Of a DNA stretch of 64,000 nt, positions 16,147 through 24,663 are shown one piece after another (the stretch's first letter is position 1; each line of letters begins with the position of its first letter). The DNA comes from Synechococcus sp. BO 8801. GTDB lineage: Bacteria; Cyanobacteriota; Cyanobacteriia; PCC-6307; Cyanobiaceae. Location: contig NZ_NQKY01000006.1 in the NCBI RefSeq assembly GCF_002252675.1, positions 101,118 to 165,117 on the forward strand, written 5' to 3'. The translations under genes and the position numbers were made by a program. The notes below the pieces were generated by a model that saw only the letters and a program-made list of their open reading frames with translations, searched no databases and was not told where the DNA came from.

Positions 16147-16449
16147 TCAGCTTTCGAGTTGCTTGGGGGGTAGATGGATGCGGTCCGCCACCAGCCGAAC
16201 GCCACAGTGGTTGCCGCAGAGGCGCCCTGAGGCCGCCAGTCGCATGCCGGGTGTGGCGTTGTCGCTGAGTTCTTGGGCCTGCTTCCCCCAGACCTCGATC
16301 AGGACCGAGAAGCCCCCGGCGGATTCTTCGTCCCAGCGGGGTGTGACGCCAGGGACCAGGAGGAGAACCTCGGCGCGGATGGCGCCGCAGTCAAAGAAGG
16401 TGAGTTGAACCGGCAGGGGGGCAGTCCCTGTAAGCACGGTGACATTCAC
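16147..16449 (-). CDS. Putative OB-fold/SSB-like small protein
   Basis: 100 residues from a GTG start (VNVTVLTGTAPLPVQL). The GTG shares four bases with the TGA of the preceding gene (GTGA), giving translational coupling. Beta-strand-rich sequence with VLIEVWGKQAQEL near 57 and GMRLAASGRLCGNHCGVRLVADRI near 74-97 resembles the strand layout of single-stranded DNA-binding OB folds. An SSB-like role suits a neighbourhood of phage/plasmid genes, but the match is by eye only. A longer frame upstream overlaps the previous gene and is rejected. Confidence 0.6.
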   Translation of the reverse strand: MNVTVLTGTAPLPVQLTFFDCGAIRAEVLLLVPGVTPRWDEESAGGFSVLIEVWGKQAQELSDNATPGMRLAASGRLCGNHCGVRLVADRIHLPPKQLES

Positions 16450-16748
16450 GGCTTGTGGGCTCCGTTGGGGCAGCAGGCGGGGGAGTCGAGGAAGGAGAAG
16501 ACCTCGTTGAGGTCCTCGGGGCTGGGCGCCGGCGCGCTGGCGGCTTCGCCGCCGACGGTCTCGGGGGGAGGGGTGACCTGCAGTTGGAGGCCGCTGATCT
16601 CGCCATTGCGATGCCAAGCCATCTGGCGGCCCATGCTTTGGAGAAAGAGGATCCCGGAGAGGATGTCGTCGTCGTCGTGGATCAGTCCGATCGGGGGGAA
16701 GTGGGAACCATCAGGGCGGCGAATGGTGATCTGGCAGTGGAAGTGCAT
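16446..16748 (-). CDS. Hypothetical protein, 100 aa
   Basis: Begins MHFHCQITIRRPDGSHFPPI, contains IHDDDDILSGILFLQSMGRQMAWHRNGEI and ends with a Cys pair (ACCPNGAHKP). The start codon abuts the T-run of an intrinsic terminator, which is unusual. The stop overlaps the GTG of the SSB-like gene. No family is recognised; it is likely a small element-encoded DNA-metabolism protein because of its neighbours. Confidence 0.6.
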   Translation of the reverse strand: MHFHCQITIRRPDGSHFPPIGLIHDDDDILSGILFLQSMGRQMAWHRNGEISGLQLQVTPPPETVGGEAASAPAPSPEDLNEVFSFLDSPACCPNGAHKP

Positions 16749-16770
16749 AAAAAAAGCCTGCTGAGCAGGC
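16749..16770 (-). terminator. Intrinsic terminator abutting a start codon
   Basis: Minus-strand reading: GCCTGCTCAGCAGGC followed by TTTTTTT and then immediately ATG of the next gene. The hairpin is six to seven base pairs. It lies 53 bases after the stop of the 80-residue gene. Confidence 0.8.
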
Positions 16771-16823
16771 GTTGGAGAGGAGGGGTGGAGGCAGGTGGTT
16801 AACCAGCAGGAGAAGAAGGGCCG

Positions 16824-17066
16824 TCAGGAGGCCGTAGGCCCTGGCCCGTTCTCGGGGAAGCAGAAGCGGAGGGCTTCAGCCGGCTCATCGAATGGAGGGG
16901 AGACATCCAGCCAGGGGGAGCGGATGCGGGCGAAGGCACCGGCTGGGAAGTAGCGGGAGAGGCTGGAGTAAGAGGCGCCTCGGAGGCGGTCAGCCGGCAG
17001 GACCAGGCCGGCGGTGGCGATGCCGCTTCGGGCACAGCGGAAGCGGACCTTGCAGTAGCCGCTCAT
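16824..17066 (-). CDS. Hypothetical protein, 80 aa
   Basis: From ATG 17,066, overlapping the upstream stop as ATGA. Sequence MSGYCKVRFRCARSGIATAG, then RGASYSSLSRYFPAGAFARI and SPPFDEPAEALRFCFPENG. Three cysteines and a mostly beta character; no known domain is recognised. Followed by its own terminator. Translationally coupled to the 127-residue gene upstream. Confidence 0.6.
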   Translation of the reverse strand: MSGYCKVRFRCARSGIATAGLVLPADRLRGASYSSLSRYFPAGAFARIRSPWLDVSPPFDEPAEALRFCFPENGPGPTAS

Positions 17067-17446
17067 GGCTTCGCCTGCGGCGCCGGGGACCCAACGGGGG
17101 GAGCTACAGCCGGCGCAGCCGACAGGAGGAAGCGGTAGATCGTGCAGTCGGTGGCCAGGCAGTAGCCGGCAGCGTCGTGATATCTGGCGAAGCCGTACTC
17201 CTCGTCTGCATCGACGCAGGTGGCGGAACGGGAAGAGAAGGTCTCCGCCCACCAGTCATCAGCGGCAGCGATCTCGTCCTCATCGAGACCGGAGGGGTCG
17301 TCGTTGATGAAATAGCAGGCCCAGTGGGTGGGCAGGAGATAGCTCACCAGGGAGGGATGGCGGGCATCCCGCTCCGCCTTCGTCAGGAAGACGGGCTCGG
17401 GGGGAGAAAGGGGTGGATCTGGCAGGTAAAGGCTGGAAGCAGGCAT
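17063..17446 (-). CDS. Hypothetical acidic protein, 127 aa
   Basis: I chose ATG 17,446 (MPASSLYLPDPP); a GTG three codons earlier is the alternative. The middle contains THWACYFINDDPSGLDEDEI, ADDWWAETF and CVDADEEYGFARYHDAAGY, a pattern I associate with small uncharacterised proteins widespread on mobile elements in bacteria; I cannot name the family with certainty. The C-terminal tail is Pro/Ala-rich. It begins the four-gene minus-strand module and lies 24 bases behind the terminator of the structured RNA locus. Confidence 0.65.
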   Translation of the reverse strand: MPASSLYLPDPPLSPPEPVFLTKAERDARHPSLVSYLLPTHWACYFINDDPSGLDEDEIAAADDWWAETFSSRSATCVDADEEYGFARYHDAAGYCLATDCTIYRFLLSAAPAVAPPVGSPAPQAKP

Positions 17447-17470
17447 GACAGTCACAGCTCAGAGGGACAC

Positions 17471-17496
17471 AAAAAAGCCCCGCACAGAGGCGGGGC
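17471..17496 (-). terminator. Intrinsic terminator of the structured RNA locus
   Basis: Minus-strand reading: GCCCCGC CTCTGT GCGGGGC followed by TTTTTT. A seven-base-pair GC stem with T-run right after the cloverleaf-like region at 17,500-17,628. Confidence 0.85.
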
Positions 17497-17499
17497 GAA

Positions 17500-17628
17500 C
17501 CAATCCAGGCGGATTTGAACCGCCATACAGCGAAGCGCCCACCGGTAGGGGCACTGGTGAGCGCAGGCTGCGCCTTGCCTGCTACGCAGTGACCTCCAAG
17601 AGGTCTGGAATGCATGCAGGTGGATTGG
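17500..17628 (-). ncRNA. Structured RNA with tRNA-like T arm, unassigned
   Basis: On the minus strand the 129-base segment opens with CCAATCCA and closes with TGGATTGG, an eight-base-pair closing stem. Just before the closing strand is GGCGG-TTCAAAT-CCGCC, an exact tRNA T-arm geometry with a consensus T-loop. Inside are further hairpins: GACCTC-TTG-GAGGTC, CTGCG...CGCAG, and a roughly 11-pair stem from GCGCTCACCAG to CCGGTGGGCGC. An intrinsic terminator follows four bases later. It is too long for a normal tRNA and I find no proper anticodon or D arm. A decayed or interrupted tRNA, or an element-encoded tRNA-like regulator, are both possible. Confidence 0.5.
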
Positions 17629-18747
17629 TGATTTGGATGGATTTCGTCGGGTGTTCTTGCCCTTCTTTTCAGTCCCATCCGGAGACTGGAAGCCGGTGTT
17701 GCACCGCAGCCCTGGTCAACCATCATCTGTAGAGATGGAGAGAGGGATGGAGATCGTGCTCGATCTCGCTGCGACGGCTACACCGTGCCTCAATAGGCAT
17801 AGGAAGGGCGTAGCGCGTCAGGGCCGCAAGGCCCCGCAGGAGGAAGACTTAGCGTCTATTGATACTGTCCTGCGCATGTATGGGCGCCTGTTGAGTGTTG
17901 GCGCAACGCTGGGGAGACTTAGTCACGGGAAGCCTGTTGACCCGCACAAAGGTGCGCACCGGCTCGATCCGTCCTCGGGCATTGGCTGCCCTCGTCCTCC
18001 CGCTAAACCCCTCCGTCGTTTGGCCGAACGAGTATCTCTACTGGGCCGCATGCCCTGCGCTGAGCGGAATGGATACCGTCAGGCGTCTCGTTTGCACCTA
18101 CCGGTTGACGTCACTGCAGCCGGTGAAGGGTGCGGATCCGTACGACCTTGGGGGAGCGTTTCTATGTTTTGGCGCAGCACAATTGGCCGCTAGCAATCCT
18201 GCATAGGCATGGTGCGCAAGTAGCGCTGATGTAGTGAGAGGGATTAGGCTATTCGGCTGTCAGCATCAGGGCTGTAAGCCTGACCGGCGAGAGTGAGCGA
18301 CTGCGGCGCAGTCCTGTCTCATCGGTTGAAAGCAACATAGGGGGTAAGTGGTGGATACGTCAAGCGATTGGGGAGGACTGGGTGACTGTGGACTAGGCAG
18401 TATTCGAGGGCTTGAATGAGGACTACAACGCAGGACTAGATATACACACAATAGATAATGTATATCGAGTGAAGGTGCTTGTCACAGAATAGATGAGGGT
18501 TCACATTGGCGTGAGAGCTTGATGGAGGATGCCCCGACCTCTCATGCTCAGGTTTCTTGTCTCATGAGCTCGATCAATAAAAGCACCACAGGACTCGGGA
18601 CAAAAGATTGGAGCATGCCATCCCATGGCGAAGTACTATCAAAATGTGAATGGACTCAGATTCATTGCGGCTGAGCCCGGTAGAAGCACAGGAAAACAGC
18701 CACCAAGACCCGTTTGGTAGTGCGGCTCGCGTCTATCCCCCTTGGGT
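17629..18747. other. 1.1-kb non-coding region, possible group II intron-like segment at 18,213-18,480
   Basis: No confident gene. From 18,213 the plus strand reads GTGCGCAAGTAGCGCTGATG, GTAGTGAGAGG, then GTAAGCCTGACCGGCGAGAG and GGTTGAAAGCAACATAGG, reminiscent of the 5' end and domain I of bacterial group II introns. I find no domain V hairpin and no maturase, so it would be a fragment. The upstream part (17,740-18,200) has several small hairpins but no recognisable identity. Confidence 0.3.
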
Positions 18748-19167
18748 CTAATCGATATCGACCGCAGAGGGCATGACCTCGATGAGGGCGAGACGCTTCT
18801 CCAGGACCTCCATCTGCTCCGACATTTCTGCCCAGCGGGCTGCCGACTCACGCCGCTCAACCACATGGTTCATGGTGTTGATGATCAGTTTGGCTGCGCC
18901 TAAGGCGATCGACTCGGACTGCGAACTCAGCAGCTCTCTGGCTTTTCGAACCGCATCGCTGTAGCCCTGCTGCAACTCCTTGGTTGCCTCCGACTCCAGT
19001 TGCTGCAGGGCTTCATCGACCGCGCGGACATAGTCAGGGTTGCGTCCCCATGACAGAAGCGTCGTGTAGCCAATGCTCAGCTCTTGCGCGATCTGGCGCA
19101 TCTGCATCCCCTGCGCCGTCATCATGACGGCCTTCCGTTGCCTGGGCTTCAGGGCTGCTGATGACAT
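18748..19167 (-). CDS. Helix-turn-helix protein, terminase-small-subunit-like
   Basis: 139 residues. The N-terminal segment LKPRQRKAVMMTAQGMQMRQIAQELSIGYTTLLSW (about residues 6-40) is a helix-turn-helix of the type found in phage terminase small subunits and the related phBC6A51 group. The rest is helical with charged heptads (EMSEQMEVLEKRLALIEV near the C terminus) suited to oligomerisation. No large terminase subunit lies nearby in this window, so it may serve as an element-encoded DNA-binding regulator instead. Confidence 0.6.
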   Translation of the reverse strand: MSSAALKPRQRKAVMMTAQGMQMRQIAQELSIGYTTLLSWGRNPDYVRAVDEALQQLESEATKELQQGYSDAVRKARELLSSQSESIALGAAKLIINTMNHVVERRESAARWAEMSEQMEVLEKRLALIEVMPSAVDID

Positions 19168-19889
19168 AGAATCGTCAGTTAGAAATAGAAATCGCCAACG
19201 TTACCGCTTTTCTAAGCCATGGTATATGCCGAGTGGAGATCAGAGTCTCGCGAATACGACTCACCTCTTCAGCCTCAGCAAACTGATCGCATTTACTATT
19301 GACTGGCTCAGCGAACGGGTCGCTGATGGCATGCAACAGATCCGAGGGACCGCGGCTCAAGCTTCGCGACAGAATCTGACAATCAAAGGATACCCCCGGC
19401 CCAGCAGCCCAAAAATGTTGATTGCCTTGCTCAGGACAGGAGTTGGAGACCACTGTTCTGTGGCTTAGCTCTCGGGGGAAACATTGGTGACCAAGTCAAT
19501 GCAGAGAGACAGACAGCATCTGTACTGCATGACAGACCGGCGCATTCTCATCCAAGTCAAGGGTTTCAGCGGTCAAACGACATGAGTTATGACTGGCTGA
19601 GCGAGCGACGCCTATAGACCGCATCTAAAGGGATATATCTAGGCACTTGTGCTGGATGTTGTCTCATGGATCTTTGTCCATGCAAGAAGCCCAGGAGGGA
19701 TGAAGACCAGCACTGACCAGGGACTTCATGGCAGAAGAACCACTGCATATGGCAGATGGGATATGCAGCAAGTGATGACAGAAGATGCCAATAACCATGT
19801 CCACTCTAAACCTAACCCGACGAAGATGAGGTCTAACAGGGATGGTTAACCACCGTCAGTAGCTTTTCGGGGTAGTGAGCCCTCCCGCC
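19168..19889. other. Intergenic region upstream of replication genes
   Basis: About 720 bases without a convincing gene; moderately AT-rich with several short chance frames. A GGTTAACC palindrome lies at 19,845-19,852 in the context GATGGTTAACCACCG, echoing the inner motif of the CTCGGG elements. A promoter for the downstream replication operon is expected here but none can be pointed to with confidence. Confidence 0.35.
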
Positions 19890-20126
19890 ATGACTCCGTC
19901 CGAAGGACTACTCAACCATTCCATTGACAAGGTGTCCTCCTATGCCACTCCCTCTGGCCGCCGACCAATGCTAGGGGTCCGTCTTGGCAGAACCGAACTG
20001 CAGGCGCTGGAGCGGCTCTGCGTCGTTCTCGGCTGCAGCAAGTCTCGTCTGGCCAGGAATCTCATCTGCTTTGGGTTGAAGAACAAAGAAGTCCTGATGT
20101 ATCACCACTATGTAGTCCAAGACTGA
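19890..20126 (+). CDS. Ribbon-helix-helix-like regulator, 78 aa
   Basis: From ATG 19,890 (MTPSEGLLNHSIDKV); a GTG at 19,875 is the alternative. The C-terminal half, MLGVRLGRTELQALERLCVV and LGCSKSRLARNLICFGL, fits a ribbon-helix-helix fold: one beta strand then two helices with the usual small-residue turn. Such proteins are CopG/Arc-type repressors. It stands nine bases before the large replication gene, so autoregulation of replication copy control is the natural inference. No toxin partner is adjacent. Confidence 0.65.
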   Translation: MTPSEGLLNHSIDKVSSYATPSGRRPMLGVRLGRTELQALERLCVVLGCSKSRLARNLICFGLKNKEVLMYHHYVVQD

Positions 20127-20135
20127 TCAGCAACT

Positions 20136-23100
20136 ATGCCCGTCTCCCCCATTCCCCGTACATCTCTGATCATGACGACTACATCGCCGGTTCAGCCTTC
20201 AGAACAACTTCCAGAGAACCCCATCATGCAGACGATCTCCACAGCCAACGACATAGACGAAGCTGTGTTGACTCCACTGGTTGCAGAGGCTGAAGCGGAC
20301 GCACCGACATTCCAGGAGAACCTGGCCGCAAAAGCGGCTCATGAGATCCAGAGAGAGACAGCAGCGGAGACGAACGCCGAGGGGAAGGAGCTGCCGGAGG
20401 GGTGGCGGGGGTTGCTGGCTGTGCAGATGGCGCAGAAGAAGGTGTTCCCGAAGGAGTGGAACCTGATGGGGGTGAAGGGGAAGGATGCTTTCAAGAAGGG
20501 GTGGAATACAGAGCCAAAGAGGCAGGCTGATGCCATTGCAGATGTGCTGACCTATAGGAGCGCCACCGGGATGGGGGTGGTGACGGGATCGCTCTCGGGG
20601 GGATTGGTGGCGATTGATCTGGACGGTTGGGTCGCTGACAAAGCGTATACGGCAGCGGCGGGGGAGGAATATGAGCCGTATGGGGAGGAGAAGACGATGT
20701 CGTGGACATCGGGTAAGGAGGGGAGGAGGCAGTTGCTTTATCGGGTGCCGGAGTATCTGCTGCCGTTGTTTTCGGAGATCACGACGCTGACGGCGACGTG
20801 GAATGGGAGGTTCTTTAATGATGTGAAGAAGACGAAGCACAGTATTGAAGAGGGGAAGCTGGGGGAGGACTTTGTTATTCGGTACAACAAGTCTATGAGT
20901 GTGCTGCCGGGGAGTATTCATCCGGACACGAAGAAGCGGTATAGGTTCCTGAGTTACAACGGGGGGATGCCTGCAGAGGCGCCGCAGTGGCTAATCGACG
21001 TGATGAAGTCGAATGCCACAGGGGCTTTTAAGTTTCTGGATGCGGAGGATGTCAAGGATATCAAGCATGAGACTGCCAGGACGAAGGTTCCGCCCAATCA
21101 GATCAGAGGGTGGTTCTTTAATAACCATGATGTCCGGATGGCTCTCATGCCCCGGCTGCAGGAGTTGGTATTCAACCATCCGGAGTTTGATAACTACACC
21201 TGGGTGGAGGGGAGTGGGGATAATCCGCAGATGCAGAATGGGTGCCCCTGGCATAAGAGCAGTTCAGGGACGGCTTTTCAGTATGCGAAGAACGCGGGGG
21301 TGTGGGATTGCAAGGCTTGCAAGGTCTCGGGGGATGAACTGGACTTCATCCATAAGGTCAGGACGGGGGATATGTATGCCGGGAGGCCGGATCCAGAGAG
21401 TCTGGAGACGTATGTCAGTGAGATTGCGGAAAAGCTGGGATTCAAGTATCCGGAGGATCTCCAGGCTGCTCAGAAGACGATGGAGGTGCCGAAGGAGGAG
21501 ATCAGCGTTAGGCAGTTCCTGGATCGAGCTAGGAAGATCATCAAGGAGGTGACGAATCCTGCTGAGCAGTCGGTCGAGTTGATGGATCTTGCTGAGCGGT
21601 GCGGGAGGTACAAGTACAAGGCGTCGGATATTAGGGCTTTGATTGCTCGGGATAATGAGTTTCAGCGGAACAAGGACAACACGCTCAAGCGGCCGACAGA
21701 ATGGCAACTAAACGTGTCTCCAGAGGAGTACATCATTCCTGGATTCCTGAGGAGGCCGTCTCAGGTGTTGCTTCACTCCAGAGGTGGGGTCGGGAAGACG
21801 GAGTACATGCTGGCGTTGGCGAAGGCTGTAGGCCGAGGTGAGGTCATGGACATCCGAGGGATCCCGGTAAAATGTGCTCCAGGGAATGTGTTGTGGATCT
21901 CAGGGGACCAGAGCGAGACACGGCTGGCGGCCCAGTTGGACCGGATGGGCATCGAGTCTTACGGGAAGGACTCCTGGTTTCACCTTGTAAGTGACTGGAG
22001 GATCGATCTTCCTGGTGAGTTCAATAAGATCGTGAAGGAGCTCGAGCCTTCTCTCATCGTCATCGACTCTCTTGGATCGGTTTCCGACCTCGGGGATGCG
22101 AAGGAGAACGAGGGTGCCTATGCGGCGCCGCTCTACGACATCTCTCGGAGAAATGGGGCGCTGGATCTGGAGGATGGCTTCCCTTCTGCAGCCGTCGTCT
22201 GGATCCACCACAACACGAAGGACAACGTGGGCTTTCGGGGGACGGACAGGCTGATGGGGGCGGTGGACGAGACCTGGGAGATCAGGGAGCTCACGGAGGA
22301 AGAAGAGGCTGAGCATGGGGTCAACAGCCGGATCCTGACCATTGGCAAGAGCCGGTTTGATCGGTCTGGGGACAGGCTGCTGGTGACCAGGGACCACAAC
22401 CTGAACTACGAGATCAAGGACCTGACGCCGACGCTGCACCGGATGGGGGTGAACAGGAATGGGGAGCTCGATCCGGCGGGGGTGGTGCTGGAGGTGCTGC
22501 GGGCTGCGGAGCAGCCGATGACGCAGGACGCTGTGCGGGAGGGGGTGAAGGAGTACCTCCAAGCCGAGGGGCACGACCGGATCCCGAAGACGGGGGCCAT
22601 CTACAAGTACCTGACCGGCTGGGTGGTGGACGGGATGGTCAGGGCCGAAGCGGTGAAGGGCTCGGGGGCAAAGGGGGGTCGCCCCACGAAGTACTACAGC
22701 CTCGCGTGTGCGAGGGGAGAGGGGGTTAATGAAATAACTGATCTGGACAACGTAGACTCATGGCCCCGCAAGGTCTTTGAGTTTTTTCACGGGGCCCTGA
22801 GAATCGTGAAAAAACCCTCCTCGGCCACAACCGTGAAACAACCCCCTGGTTCATCCCCCGAGAGCGAGGAAGGTTCTTTCACAGGGACCTCTGCTGGAGG
22901 TTGTTTCACGGGCCATGAAACAACCTCGAACTCGGATACAGCAGTGGATCCCGAGGACGAAAACGGTTGTTCCACGGACCCTCCCGGTCTTCGCGTGGGA
23001 GAGGCTGGAGGGCCGGTCGAGGAGGGGCAGACCAAGGTGTCCCCCGAGGACGAGGAGATCTGCACGGTTCCGGCTGATCTCTGCACGGTTCAGGTCAATG

Positions 23101-23186
23101 GGATCCTGCAGGGCCCAGCACTGCCCCCCGAGGACGTGAGACTCACGGATGAGACAGATGGGGATCCGTGGGCGAAGTTCGACTGA
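20136..23186 (+). CDS. Primase-polymerase/RepA-type helicase replication protein
   Basis: 1016 residues. Residues about 85-300 resemble the bifunctional primase-polymerase (AEP) domain, with MGVVTGSLSGGLVAIDLDGW (Asp161, Asp163 as metal ligands) and GSIHPDTKKRYRF later. A CHC2/primase-like zinc site follows near 368-398 (CPWH, then CKAC). From about residue 545 an AAA+/RecA-like RepA helicase has HSRGGVGKTEYML (Walker A), NVLWISGDQSE, PSLIVIDSLGSV (Walker B) and VVWIHHNTKDNVGFRGTDRL. A winged-helix-like part lies near 780-850. The last 130 residues are low complexity and are coded over iteron-like repeats. It should prime and unwind at the element's origin. Such fusions are typical of plasmids, prophages and integrative elements. 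Alternative start: Met13. Confidence 0.85.
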   Translation: MPVSPIPRTSLIMTTTSPVQPSEQLPENPIMQTISTANDIDEAVLTPLVAEAEADAPTFQENLAAKAAHEIQRETAAETNAEGKELPEGWRGLLAVQMAQKKVFPKEWNLMGVKGKDAFKKGWNTEPKRQADAIADVLTYRSATGMGVVTGSLSGGLVAIDLDGWVADKAYTAAAGEEYEPYGEEKTMSWTSGKEGRRQLLYRVPEYLLPLFSEITTLTATWNGRFFNDVKKTKHSIEEGKLGEDFVIRYNKSMSVLPGSIHPDTKKRYRFLSYNGGMPAEAPQWLIDVMKSNATGAFKFLDAEDVKDIKHETARTKVPPNQIRGWFFNNHDVRMALMPRLQELVFNHPEFDNYTWVEGSGDNPQMQNGCPWHKSSSGTAFQYAKNAGVWDCKACKVSGDELDFIHKVRTGDMYAGRPDPESLETYVSEIAEKLGFKYPEDLQAAQKTMEVPKEEISVRQFLDRARKIIKEVTNPAEQSVELMDLAERCGRYKYKASDIRALIARDNEFQRNKDNTLKRPTEWQLNVSPEEYIIPGFLRRPSQVLLHSRGGVGKTEYMLALAKAVGRGEVMDIRGIPVKCAPGNVLWISGDQSETRLAAQLDRMGIESYGKDSWFHLVSDWRIDLPGEFNKIVKELEPSLIVIDSLGSVSDLGDAKENEGAYAAPLYDISRRNGALDLEDGFPSAAVVWIHHNTKDNVGFRGTDRLMGAVDETWEIRELTEEEEAEHGVNSRILTIGKSRFDRSGDRLLVTRDHNLNYEIKDLTPTLHRMGVNRNGELDPAGVVLEVLRAAEQPMTQDAVREGVKEYLQAEGHDRIPKTGAIYKYLTGWVVDGMVRAEAVKGSGAKGGRPTKYYSLACARGEGVNEITDLDNVDSWPRKVFEFFHGALRIVKKPSSATTVKQPPGSSPESEEGSFTGTSAGGCFTGHETTSNSDTAVDPEDENGCSTDPPGLRVGEAGGPVEEGQTKVSPEDEEICTVPADLCTVQVNGILQGPALPPEDVRLTDETDGDPWAKFD
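22781..22977 (+). repeat. Iteron-like array, consensus GGTTGTTTCACGG, inside the rep gene
   Basis: Seven related copies in both orientations: GTTTTTTCACGGGG at 22,781; TCGTGAAAAAACCC at 22,804; CCGTGAAACAACCCC at 22,831; GGTTCTTTCACAGGG at 22,872; GGTTGTTTCACGGG at 22,899; CATGAAACAACC at 22,914; GGTTGTTCCACGG at 22,965. Two pairs form perfect inverted repeats (GTTTTTTCACG with CGTGAAAAAAC; GGTTGTTTCA with TGAAACAACC). Downstream, CTGCACGGTTC occurs twice (about 23,059 and 23,080). Clustered iterons next to a Rep gene suggest an origin or incompatibility site. Confidence 0.65.
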
Positions 23187-23277
23187 GTGGCTGTGACCTG
23201 TTCATGAGCAGAGGAGGGCTCCTGCGGAGCAATACCCGCCCGCCGCAGGCATCCCCCCTCCCCTGCCTTCCCCCTGC

Positions 23278-23970
23278 TCAGCCGATGCGGTTCTGCTGGA
23301 ACAGCCGCGTCCCCGTCGTATCAGCGATCCGCCATGGCACATCGATGAACGCCTCCGCAGCAAATCCAACGCGCCGCTCACTGCTGGGGGTTGGATTGAC
23401 TCCAGACAGGGAACGCACCCCAGCTGGGGAGCTGGGAGTAATGGCGCGGGCAACCGTCCACAGCACCTGTCGGCCCTGGTGGTGCCGCTCGAAGCGATAG
23501 CCGTAAGCCTCATGCTCACTCCGCCAGGAGGTCACCCCCTGACCCAGGAGGGCTGCCAGATCGGTGGTGGTGAGAACCAGGGCGTTATCGGCAGCCTCCG
23601 CCAGCCCCCGAGCCCGCAGAAGGGGATCCGCCGCTGGGGCTGATGCCGCCTCCCGGAGGGCCGCCACAAGCGCAGCCAGGTCGCTGCCAGCGGCCTTCAC
23701 GATCGCCGTGGAGTTTGCTGCTGTCACTGCCGTCGGACTGACATCACCTATCGCCGGCTTCAGGCCAGGGAACGTGCCCATTGGCTGGCCTGACTGGAGG
23801 TGGTCGTGGAGTCTCTCCCCGAGCTCGATGAACGCACCTGGCCAAGTGGTGAGGGTGGAGGAGACGCGGATCAGATCGACCCCGAGAGCGCGGGCCCGGG
23901 CCTTGAGGCCGTTACGGCTGATCCCCCACCGTCTCTCCAGATCGCGGATGGAGAGATCGGGGGGTGCCAC
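23278..23970 (-). CDS. Hypothetical helix-turn-helix protein, 230 aa
   Basis: The N-terminal LSIRDLERRWGISRNGLKARARALGVDLIRVS (about residues 6-37) looks like a DNA-binding helix-turn-helix. The centre is Ala-rich and helical; the C-terminal part contains EHEAYGYRFERHHQGRQVLWTVARAI near 152-177. No enzymatic motif is visible. It converges with the replication gene and lies between it and the excisionase-like gene, so an element-maintenance or regulatory role is likely but unproven. Confidence 0.6.
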   Translation of the reverse strand: MAPPDLSIRDLERRWGISRNGLKARARALGVDLIRVSSTLTTWPGAFIELGERLHDHLQSGQPMGTFPGLKPAIGDVSPTAVTAANSTAIVKAAGSDLAALVAALREAASAPAADPLLRARGLAEAADNALVLTTTDLAALLGQGVTSWRSEHEAYGYRFERHHQGRQVLWTVARAITPSSPAGVRSLSGVNPTPSSERRVGFAAEAFIDVPWRIADTTGTRLFQQNRIG

Positions 23971-24414
23971 GTCAGAGGATGCTGTCGAGTCGCGGTGCCA
24001 TCACGACAATAGGAGAGGGGGGATAGAGCGCGGTGGATCGAGCGGGCTCGGGGGCGGCATCCCTCAGCACTGATCCACTGGCTAAGAGGGGCAAAAGCTT
24101 TGTCAGACGTGATGAATGAAGCTCTCCAACCTCACCGCCATAAGGCATCTCTGCCCGAAAGGTAAGTCCATACCGCACTCGCCAAGGTCAATTATTTCTT
24201 CTGGTATATGTGGCTGAATATCGTTGTTCCAAATTCAGCTCCCGATCTTCTGGACAAACCTCTTAGAGACCCCCGATAGAAGCGCTCATCTGAGTTGTTA
24301 CGTAGCCGCTCAGCTTGGTATGTCCCCACACGGGTGATCATCGCGACGGTATTTGTGTTGGGGTGTACCTCCATACAGAGTGCGAAGGGCGTATGATTCC
24401 AACGCTTTTCCTCC
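23971..24414. other. Gap between HTH gene and excisionase-like gene
   Basis: A possible 60-residue minus-strand frame (24,192-24,371; MEVHPNTNTVAMITRVGTYQ and following) is protein-like but unrecognised. The rest shows nothing identifiable. Confidence 0.3.
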
Positions 24415-24663
24415 CTACTCCAAGTTGTAGATCTCGGGGAGAGCGCGTGTACGTGCGCGAAGAGTTTCTTCAACCGCGGCAAAGTCCCACAGCAAAGGTG
24501 GCTTCGGGCCTGTCCCCTTTGTGATGTAGTGATCGCCCGGGAGAAGTACGCGTTCCTTACGAAGTTGGCGAACTGTTGTGTGGCTCAGCCGCAAGAAGCG
24601 ATACAATTCACTGCTGGTAATCCAGCGGGGCGCCTCAGGCGCTGTTGAAGAGCGGGTCGTCAT
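24415..24663 (-). CDS. Excisionase-like small HTH protein
   Basis: 82 residues from MTTRSSTAPEAPRW. The core WITSSELYRFLRLSHTTVRQLRKERVLLPGDHYI is a winged helix-turn-helix of the excisionase/AlpA kind, followed by a strand and LLWDFAAVEETLRART. A longer start upstream gives 111 residues but without homology-like sequence. The gene lies next to the integrase gene on the same strand and would set the direction of recombination. No catalytic motif is expected or seen. Confidence 0.65.
   Translation of the reverse strand: MTTRSSTAPEAPRWITSSELYRFLRLSHTTVRQLRKERVLLPGDHYITKGTGPKPPLLWDFAAVEETLRARTRALPEIYNLE

Noticed and set aside
17500..17628. A normal tRNA gene on the minus strand
   Set aside because: The T arm and closing stem fit, but the length is 129 bases and I could not place a D arm or an anticodon loop with the required T before the anticodon.
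17895..18206. A plus-strand gene of 103 residues
   Set aside because: Composition and lack of any domain suggest a chance frame in a hairpin-rich non-coding region.
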